DNA from: Gnetum montanum
Lineage: Eukaryota; Streptophyta; Gnetopsida; Gnetales; Gnetaceae
DNA: 64,000 nt
Assembly: GCA_015680685.1 (NCBI GenBank)
Contig: MNCI01008118.1
Location: forward strand, 240,760 to 304,759
Direction of reading: 5' to 3'
Below the pieces are notes generated by a model, which was not told the DNA's origin, ran no database searches, and saw nothing but the letters and a program-made list of their open reading frames with translations. The first letter of the stretch is position 1. The number at the start of each line of letters is the position of its first letter. The translations under genes were made by a program, and so were the position numbers. Positions 56,226 to 64,000 of the stretch are shown here, one piece after another.

Positions 56226-59200
56226 GATGATGGCTCCAAAGAAGGAACGTACTCACTTAGCACTTGCAAAGGTCGAGGAGGTGAAGGAAACCCTAGGGCA
56301 CATGACACAAGCGCATGTCACGGCATGGGCGGACACTCCATTGACTCGGTAGGCTATTATGCTTGCTCTATTTTTTCACAATTCTGTTATCATTTTTTGC
56401 TTCTGTTTTCATTTTGTATCCTAGTCTTAGTCATTTGTGTTTTCTGTCATTGTGTTGTTTTGGCCTTTGCATTGCCACTGTTGCCGTCTCGGCTGCGATG
56501 AGTGCATGAACGCTACGCCATCGTTGCATGCAAGGTCACTTAAACTACCATCGCCGTGGTTGTCATAACTGCGAGGGTTTGGATAGTTTAAGTTACTTGG
56601 CTTTCGAATGGCATAGCATAGAACCACCAGGAGGGTTGGGACACGCGTGATGTGATAGCGCGACACATGTTTTGTTGGGAAGTATTGTTAATCACCCTGT
56701 TAGGGTTAATTGCTCTGTTGCTACAGTAGGCTACTTTTGCTGCACTATCGCTTTCATGTTCTTGCTACGCTATGTGCAGGAAGAGGGTTATGCTACGCTA
56801 TATGCATGAACTGCTAGGTATTGCTATGTTGCATGCGCATTGCACTTAGACATGATGCTAACACTTGCTGGTTGTGTTGTGTAGGATGGGACTAAGGCCA
56901 ATTTTGATTATCTTAGAAATTGTAGGGGTCCTGTGTCATGTAAGAAAACCTGTGGCCAATGCTCCTCCTCCTTAGATACGTGTGGGGGAGTAGGGGTCTG
57001 GTTTAGGAAAGGAGCACAGAAGTTCCTACAATACCTCCTCGAACACGTTAGTGTGATTGTTTGGCCATACCTAGAGGAGGAAGAGGCGACTGTCATAACA
57101 GAAGCCATATTGCTTGGGGCAAGCCGGGGGATCCTGAGGTTTTTGACGGATAGGGAAATCATGAGCTAGCAGGGAGAAGGATCTAGTCAATGCCCCATAG
57201 GGTTAAGGTGTTTGGCCTAGATCTGGGATATGCCTGAGTACAGCTACTACCATCGTTACAACACATTATTTGTTGCACGTTATATGGCGACGTGCTTCCA
57301 AAACCCACCAAGAATTGTCTACTGTGCTGGCGAGTGAGTTCTGCAGTCTTGCTCGGCTGTGTTGTGCAACGCTGGCCATATTGGCCAAATGCTAATACTA
57401 TGTGTTTGTTACCAGGTTCTACATCAATAAGGAAGGGTTTCACGACTGATCGTGTCTGCTGACTATAGCACAGATAGCCCTACAGGAGTTCTCTTCTGCT
57501 GAGAACCTATGAGCGGGTGTGATCGATCAATGCAGAGGTGAATACCACACCTACCCACACCTATACCCCATTCCCTACAATCAATGCAAGGGGTCTGGTT
57601 GGCTGGATGAGGAGTGAGCAGAACCCTTCAAACTGATCATGGTTGAACAGGTTCTAGTTAGTCTTCCATCGTTCCCGTTACCGTACAGACCCAGTAGGCC
57701 AAGCAGTAAGTGTTGCATGCTTAAATGTCTTTGCAATCTTTGGATTTTCTACGTTTTTATGCTAAATGTTTTTGCAAAAACTGTTATAGGGGTGAAGAAG
57801 CCCAAGGAGGTGACGATGGTAACCGCAGACATAAGGGGCAAACATCTACTTCAAATATGACGAAGTAGATGTGAGCCAACGCTGGATAAACAGTGCGACT
57901 TTAGACTCCTTGGTCCAGAACATCCAAAAGGCTGGACTTATGGATCTATTCCTGGCCCCAAATTCGAGTGTTCCTATCACCGAGATGCTCTCCCTGGTCA
58001 AATCCTTTTCCAACAAGGTGGGCTACTTCCACACGTGCATACAAGATGTACGGGTGGTCATTAATATCAATGACTAGCTATTTGTGGACCTGTTTGTTGT
58101 CCCTGCCGACGGCGTCCTCATAGGGTTGAAGGGCAAGAAGGAGCTGACCCTTCAGAAGAAGGACATTTAGGAGTGGTTAGGGATTTCCAAGGAGTGAAAG
58201 GGGCTTCCCATGGAGAAGCTCAAAGCAGGACCCACCAGGGAGATTTACCCTATCTTCCATGCTCGCACATTCCCCCAACTGCTTACCGAAGGGAAGGTCT
58301 TGGGGATTGAGCAAGCCTAGATAATGCATGAGGTCATGGAAGAGGGGGTCCATTACAACTAGGCCATTTTTCTATGTAAAGGCTTGCAAACCAAAATCTT
58401 GGGACTCTAATATACATTATACCTTTTACATAGCCTATCTGAAGTGGTTCATGGAGTTTTTGATGGTTCACGAGAATGGAGCCTACGTCATGCGAAATCG
58501 TAACCAGATTTCTAGACAGTGGATTCGCCAAATCCTCTAGACCACCCGAGCCCAAGATCCCCCAGAAATAATTAGGGAGTCGTTCTCTATGAAGACTAAA
58601 GATCAGGTGTCCTGTAACTTTCATGGCCAAGATAGCATAGGAGAGACACCCCTTGCTATAGCCGGTTGCATGTCGTGGGGGGCATGTCTCATAGCTGAGA
58701 CTATGCCCAAAAAGTTGCAGTGGAAGAGGCCTCCTCCAGCTAAGGAAACCCTTTGCATGGAGGAAGAGGAGGGGCAGTAGCTATGGCTTAAACTGCAGAG
58801 GATGCAACCCCCCATTGGTAAATGCTTTTGTTTAATGTCTACTTTGTTATTGTCTACTACGCTATCATACACTAGCCGGCGTAGCATAGCATAGCACCTG
58901 CTTTAAGCTAACTTGTTTTGGACTAATGCAAACATGTTTCTTAATTGGCAGAGGAAAAAGAAGAAGAAGAAGAAGGTGACAAAGAGGTGTCAACCCCTAA
59001 GACGGGGGTAACAAATAAAGATACGGAGGCCCCAGTCTCGGAAGAAAGGGTCTCGGTTAAGAAAAAAGGAGCTCCTGCCGCTAAGGCAGAGGCCCTTGTT
59101 ATCAGGCAGAATCCTCTCACCAACAAGGAGGGCATTTTTGGAGATGAAGAGGAGTCTCCCCTGAATAAAAAAGACGCTAGTCTCTTAAAAGGAAAGGCAC

Positions 59201-60622
59201 CAACGCATGAAGTAAAGGCTTTTACGGACTTGGTAGGGACTTCTGCCAAGGCTACCACCATCATTTTGCATCAACCAGAAGGGAGACCGCAAGTGGACGT
59301 TGGTGAGTTCAGCAATATGTCTACCTTTTCATAGCCCATTTCGGCCATTACTAATATGTTTAGTTATGTAACAGGCACCATTGTTGATGGGCGGAGATCC
59401 CTGATAAGTTTGCGTTTATGTAGGGAATCGTCGACGACATGATCAGCCGCCTTCAGCAGGTGGACACTGACGTGGGTAAGTAGTAGTATTAGGTGCTCTC
59501 ATGTTGCTATCCTAGAGTTTCTTGAGTTTGCTAATCTTGCTACGCTAATGCGATTGTTACACTCTTTGTGTCATGGCAGCCTCTCGGCTCAAATGGGACC
59601 CAGCACGACCTTTGAAAGTCGATGACATGCCTACATTCCCACTTGAAGTGATCGAGGGGCCTCGTTGTGCATATGACGAGGCTTGCAAATGTGCTTTGCA
59701 CTCAGCACATTCCTTGTGGGAGTATAAGCATGTCAACGAGGACCTGTGGAAACGGGTCCAAAGAGCTAAGCAAAGGGAGGCCAACCTAAGCGCTGAGGTG
59801 GAGGATCTCAAGTCGAGGAACGAGTTCCTCATAGCTCATGACACTAATAATGAGGACTAACACACGGCTGTGATAGATTACGTAATATTTTGGATAGTCA
59901 CGCATCAGAACGTTGGAGCCACCCACAAAATAATAGAACAACAGATGCAAATAGACTTGTTAGCCTAGAAGTTTCAAGATTTGAAAGATTTCAGTGCCAA
60001 GGTTTACGAATGGGGGCAGTCCCAAAAAAACCATAAACACATGTATAAATTGGAAAATGCCACCCATCGTAGATTGTATAGGGATGCTACTATGGAGGTG
60101 TTTACGTATAAAGCATTCGTGGATGCCATTGATGCTTCTGAGGCCTATGCCAAGTTTAAAGAGCAAGTAAAGGTTACAAAATATCCTGACTGGAAAGTGG
60201 ACCTTCCCACAGGAGAGACTATAATTGTCTCCATTCTTTGGGACCACCAAGGTGGACAATCGCTAAAAGGGACAGAGCTATTGCAAATGCTGAACCAAGC
60301 AATAGGCGTTGGGTGGACATCATGGCAGAGGAGGTCTAGCACCACCTCGAGCTCGGTTTAGACCAGATACCCTTCAAGACGGATGTAGGTCCTTCTTAGG
60401 TTAGTTGCTTCCCGCTGTGTTAATGCTTATGCTCTGTTGTAGCTTGTGTGTGTTGCTTTAGCTGATCACTTCATTCTTACGATGTAGGCTCCAAAGGAGG
60501 GCGTAGGGCCAATAGAGGGAAGGAATGATGAATTGGTAGAGGACAATGCAGAGGAAGGCAATGCAAAAGGAAATGATGCAAAGAAGAATGATGAAGATGA
60601 TGCGAACAGAGACAACCCATGA
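56226..60622 (+). pseudogene. Antisense spliced gene inside copy B (eight exons)
   Basis: The start MMAPKKERTHLALAKVEEV is at 56226. Exons by splice sites and comparison with copy A: 56226-56348, 56885-57333, 57416-57705, 57790-58817, 58952-59302, 59375-59475, 59580-60399 and 60488-60622. Readable blocks are CKKTCGQCSSSLDTCG and FQNPPRIVYCAGE (exon 2), ALQEFS (exon 3), LMDLFLAP, ARTFPQLLTEGK and FMEFLMVHENGAY (exon 4), a Lys/Glu-rich stretch (exon 5), DKFAFM*GIVDDMI (exon 6), VYEWGQSQKNHKHMYK (exon 7) and an acidic tail (exon 8). The ancestral protein had about 1,090 residues. About ten stops or shifts suggest decay, less than in copy A. It has no pol or gag similarity. The function is unknown. 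Confidence 0.7.
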
Positions 60623-60700
60623 CAACCTGAGGTTTTTTTTTTGAAATTTTGAATTTTTGTAACAAATTTTGCAAACATTGTCCAAAAGGAAAAAGTTTTG

Positions 60701-60706
60701 AATAAA
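60701..60706 (+). terminator. Poly(A) signal of the antisense gene, copy B
   Basis: AATAAA lies 80 bp after the stop codon, with a T-rich segment (60630-60665) before it. This agrees with an independent plus-strand transcript. Confidence 0.55.
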
Positions 60707-60797
60707 GAAGAGAATTTTGGAAAAGAAAATGATTCTGCGTTAACTTGTGCATTGTCTACGTGCTACGTTTTGTGTAAAAATTTCATGCTTTCATGTG

Positions 60798-61050
60798 CTA
60801 GTTTTAGGCCATTTCGGGCCCTTGCTAGTTTTAGGCCATTTCGGGCCACTACTAGTTTTAGGTCGTTTCGGGCCATTGCTAGTTTTAAGCCATTTTGGAC
60901 CATTGCTAGTTTTAGGCCATTTCGGGCCTCTACTAGTTTTAGGCCATTTCAGGCCTCTGCGTAGTATAGTTTTAGGCCATTTCGGGCCGCTGCTAGTTTT
61001 AGACCATTTTAGGCCTCTGCATAGTATAGTTTTAGGCCATTTTTGGCCAC
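60798..61050 (-). repeat. Hairpin repeat array B3
   Basis: Nine units of 26-34 bp read AGTTTTAGGCCATTTCGGGC or close variants; stems are mostly GGCC/GGCC with loops ATTTCG, ATTTTA or ATTTTT. It lies on the 3' side of the antisense gene, like A3. Reading frames through the array are open on both strands only because the repeat lacks stops. Confidence 0.92.
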
Positions 61051-61139
61051 TGCGTAGGCATGCCAAAAGGATAGTATGTTAACAAAGCAAAAGGCAATGA
61101 ATGTACAAGAGATGGAAACTAGGCAGGAAGCAGTGGGAT

Positions 61140-61341
61140 TGCTACGTTATGCATAGCTGCTTCTTGACCCATTGTGGGTTGAGCGGAACGTAAGGCCAAG
61201 GTGTTTGGCCAGGGCCCTCGTCCACATAAGTTGGGTAAGAAGGGTAATGAATTCATATTTTTTGAATAGAGAGTGTAAGTAATATGGGAAGTGTTTATTT
61301 ATATTTGGAAGGTTCAAGATGATGTGGAATTGCTTGGTAGG
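61140..61341 (-). pseudogene. Possible remnant of the copy B sequence between protease and array
   Basis: GTGGGTTGAGCGGAACGTAA followed by GGCCAAGGTGTTTGGCCA resembles 40330-40385 of copy A (GTGGGTTAGGAGGCACATAA, GGCCAGGGAGG). This supports collinearity of the two giants on the protease side of the antisense gene. No coding motif is readable. It is cut by E3c at 61341. Confidence 0.45.
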
Positions 61342-62220
61342 TGATGAGCGACAAGGTACCCCTACACTCAACCATACGAATACGAGCGTTCATGCACGAT
61401 TTGGTCGAACTTCGTGGACAGGCTAGTTGTGGTATCTAGATAGTTACACGTTGATCGTAGTTCGCTATCTTCCCACCTGGACTAGTATTTGCTTTATCAC
61501 GTATGGTTTAGTCTAGAGTGAGGCGTATGATGTGATCCTAAACTAGTGCTACTCCTAGAGACAGTGGAAGATAATCTTGATTAAACTAATGAGTAATAGG
61601 AAATGAAGTCTAAGCTAACCTAAGTGCGATGGGAATCTGTTTCTTAATGATTCATACACATCTTGGACATCGTGCGCGACTACTACTGGGGTTACCAAGC
61701 ATAGATCCTAGGTATGCTACTGGGTTACCAAGTAGTCACACTAAATGCTCATGATTAAGTCGTACTCATTCCGCATTTAACAACATAAATAGTAAATGAT
61801 GGTAAATAAATATTAACTAAGAAAACAATAAATAACAATAATAATTAAGCAATTAAAACTAAGTGAATGCTGCAATGATGAAGTAATCTCGATCATTATT
61901 TCTAATCATGTGCACGTCGAAGTACATCACACTCGAATAAAGGTGTCGTACAAGTACAAGCATCACACTGTGGTCATGCACTTGGGAAAATAATCTAACT
62001 CCTATGAAAAAAAAATTGCAAGAGCTTCACTACAACTAACTTGAAGCTTCTAAATGAGGTGAAAGGCCCTCTTCTTTATAGGCTGGGATAGGCGGCTACA
62101 TAAACGGGGCCACGTCGACACATGGAGGATGCGTCAACGGGGCCGTGTCGACGCGGCTGCATATACAGGGCCCCATATATGCGGCGTAGTCAACACATCG
62201 ACTATATAGCGCTTCATCAT
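61342..62220 (-). mobile_element. E3c 3' LTR
   Basis: 879 bp from TGATGAGCGAC to CGCTTCATCA. Outside U3 it is close to the E3a LTRs, but its U3 carries GTCGAC palindromes (62114-62119, 62147-62152) with variants GTCAAC and ATCGAC, plus CATATATG-like palindromes, where E3a has GATATC. No canonical TATA box is as clear as in E3a; CTTTATAGGCTGG lies near 62075. Confidence 0.85.
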
Positions 62221-62599
62221 ACCCCCACGACTGAGTAAAAATTCATCCTAGAGTCAAAGAAAGTGAGGAACAAGCTCAATTGAATACACAGTGGATAGGT
62301 ATGGGATTATTGACTGACTAGAAGTTTATTCATGCTACAGTGGATATGAAAAAATTGGGACATAGACACAAAATGACAAAATTGGTGGAACTCATGGGGT
62401 TTCCGGTAGTGGTGGTGCCTCCATGGGTGCCTTTCCTTTGTCCTATGCATCAGGCTTCTGAGATTGATACCATTGAAGAAGCACCTGATGTTTCTCCTCT
62501 TCTATTTGAGGATGATGAGCCATCCATGCTGATGTTCCAATGTTTGATGGAGTCGACACTTTTCATGTATGCAAAAGCTACAGGAACACTTGATTGGCC

Positions 62600-62835
62600 T
62601 TGACATGCCATGTCGCAAATAGCCGTTGCTCCTCTTCATAAGCTTGGGCCCTGACCTCTCCTCCCTTTGCTTAGATAGACTATGTAGTAACAGGAGTTTC
62701 ATGATGGATGCTGAATGATGGACTTCTACTCTGCATGTTTTGCATGAGGTCCTCGGCCTCTGCCTCCCCCAGGTCATTTAGTTGCATCGTGAGAAGGTCC
62801 TCCTTATTGTCTTCTTTTAGGGGCCACCTATAATC
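62600..62835 (-). pseudogene. E3c accessory ORF remnant
   Basis: The C-terminal block RHGMSRPIKCSCSFCIHEKC (62610-62540) matches E3a. The N-terminal block near 62830 lost its ATG (GTG). As in E3a, the long coiled-coil middle known from E3d is missing, so both may descend from one deleted subfamily. Confidence 0.5.
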
Positions 62836-63916
62836 ACACAAGGATCAATTGTAAGTAAGGTTAGTGAAAAAAGTTAAATGATTTCATACCTTACTCATTG
62901 CCTTTAATAAATGTTGCATTCTTTACTTAGTGTAATTTTAGAGTTAGAAATTTGTTAAGGAGGTTGCCCCAAAAGTTGAATCGCAGACCTGGTTTTGAGG
63001 AATGTTTGATAAAATAATGACAAAGGAAAGAATAGATTTGGCAATGAAATACTTGGAGGGTATAAGATGATGTGGTGGTGTGCAACAGGTACAAATTACA
63101 AAAATAACGCAAGTGGGTCCTCCCCAAAGTAGGTTCCAAACTATATGCCCTTGCGTAACCACACCTTAAGATGTCCGTAGGCACTAGAAGGGTTAAATCT
63201 AATCTATACCAATGTAAAAAAAACACACACATGTTGATACCACCATGATGAGGTATGAATTCAATGCTATACAAGACACAAGTCACAAATACATAAACAA
63301 CGAGATGGAATGAATTAGAGAAAGGATTGCAGAGATTGGGACATGAGGTACTGACTCAGGGCACAATGAATCCTAGGTGTAGGGCATGATTAATGTGTCA
63401 TTAGCCCATTGTTCCAAGATCAGGATCAAGTCCATTCCTCTAATTAGTGACATCGCATTGTTTCATCCCATGATGAACAACTACGAGAGTACCATAACAA
63501 CAAGGCGTACGATCACTTGGCGTTTTGTTCAAGGGGGGAGTTATTTTTGTTTTGTGGAACTTCCTTTTTTCTTTTGCTTTTTCTCTTTCTTTCTTTTTTT
63601 TCACTTCACTAAATCCAGAGAAATCACCAACCTTCAGGCATGGGTGCATGTCTTTCCAATGGAACCCCTTAGAATAGTATTTGATTTTTGAGTGCCCTTT
63701 TGATTACTCTTACTCCCATTTTTCATTAGATCTACAAGGATCTTAGTACAACCACGTTGCATGATAACTTCCACAGACATCACCAAAGAGAATCCGCAAG
63801 TCCCCTTGATGTCACACCCTAATCATTCCCTCTTGGTCCATCATTTTTCACTCTGGGCACAATGAACACAAAATTAATTTTAAGTTTCAAGAATGTCAAG
63901 AATATCACTGTACCCT
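62836..63916. other. E3c non-coding internal region
   Basis: Collinear with 7043-8170 of E3a; no coding sequence is supported. Conserved landmarks are the pyrimidine tract (63545-63605) and GTGGTTACGCAAGGG-type sequence on the minus strand near 63155. Confidence 0.6.
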
Positions 63917-64000
63917 TGATGAGACGCGATTTGCACTAGGCTGTGATATCGCGTACGATATCGCGTCTTCTCCTGCGATATCGCGTACACGATATCGTGT
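63917..64000 (+). mobile_element. Start of another E3/F1-type LTR, plus orientation
   Basis: TGATGAGACGCGATTTGCAC starts abruptly inside E3c sequence. It is followed by four GATATC hexamers (63945, 63957, 63977, 63991), mostly as CGATATCGCG. TGATGA plus the U3 palindrome cluster is the signature of this LTR family read from its 5' end. It runs off the window. Confidence 0.65.

Larger units (their letters stand above)
50016..61341 (-). mobile_element. Copy B: second giant Tat/Ogre-like element (3' part)
   Basis: It has the same order as copy A on the minus strand: array B3, antisense gene, array B2, RT, two RNase H domains, integrase, array B1, polypurine tract, 3' LTR. It is diverged in sequence from copy A and has a shorter LTR (about 1.13 kb), so it belongs to another subfamily. 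It lies in F1b RNase H and is cut at 61341 by E3c. Protease, gag and the 5' LTR should lie right of the window. Confidence 0.82.
61342..63916 (-). mobile_element. E3c: third E3-family element (3' part)
   Basis: The 3' LTR (61342-62220) is followed by the exact polypurine tract and internal sequence collinear with E3a 6424-8170. It inserted in copy B; the left flank is GTAGG (61337-61341). At 63917 it is interrupted by another LTR. Gag and the 5' LTR are outside the window. Confidence 0.85.

Noticed and set aside
60698-61082. Open frames on both strands encoding SFRPFRA- or GPKWPKTS-type repeat proteins
   Set aside because: They are produced by the GGCC hairpin repeat array B3, which lacks stop codons in several frames. 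The matching array A3 does not keep them open.
1-64000. tRNA, rRNA or snRNA genes
   Set aside because: No cloverleaf with A and B boxes or recognisable rRNA/snRNA segment was seen. The tRNA-like matches are primer binding sites.

Overview
This window is plant nuclear DNA that consists almost entirely of decayed, nested LTR retrotransposons. There are no operons, ribosome binding sites or dense ORFs. Every element shows plant hallmarks: Ty3/gypsy gag-pol with an Athila-type primer site complementary to tRNA-Asp, Tat-lineage pol with a second (archaeal-type) RNase H, a Ty1/copia 3' end and a plant L1-type LINE. Heavy decay (frameshifts, stops, and transitions dominating the LTR differences) together with deep nesting suggests a large, slowly purged genome such as a gymnosperm. 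That placement is inference only.

Left nest (1-13069, minus strand). An Athila-like gag-pol element (called F1a here) has its 5' LTR at 12194-13069 and runs off the left edge. It is interrupted by the 3' end of a copia element (1-421) and by a complete gag-only element of the same LTR family (E3a, 5536-11470) bounded by a 5-bp target duplication ACCAC. F1a itself sits in a LINE reverse transcriptase (13070 to about 13830).

Old DNA between the nests (13070-20976). It holds the LINE remnant, a decayed Pif1-like helicase (about 15660-14690, minus) and two diverged copies of a small two-exon gene for a putative secreted peptide, arranged head to head (17239-17621 minus, 19435-19858 plus). These are the only sequences that look like host genes.

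Right nest (20977-64000). A plus LTR fragment is followed by E3d (minus, carrying a long coiled-coil accessory ORF). F1b (Athila-like, plus) is inserted in E3d. F1b is split by two giant Tat/Ogre-like elements: copy A (27140 to about 46338, about 19 kb, both LTRs present) and copy B (50016-61341, not completed in the window). Copy B is split by E3c (61342 onward), which is entered at 63917 by another LTR of the E3/F1 family.

Main discovery. Both giant elements carry, between protease and reverse transcriptase, a complete-looking gene on the opposite strand: TATA-like box, eight exons with matching splice sites and exon order in both copies, an acidic C-terminus and a poly(A) signal. Known Ogre elements carry a sense-strand intron at this position, so this may be a gene nested antisense inside a retrotransposon intron. 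The block is bracketed by arrays of a roughly 30-bp repeat whose short hairpin stem shows compensating base changes, and a third array lies next to the 3' LTR region. The LTRs contain a second covarying inverted repeat. In the smaller E3/F1 family, the U3 region carries clusters of one palindromic hexamer that differs between subfamilies (GATATC, GTCGAC, GACGTC).
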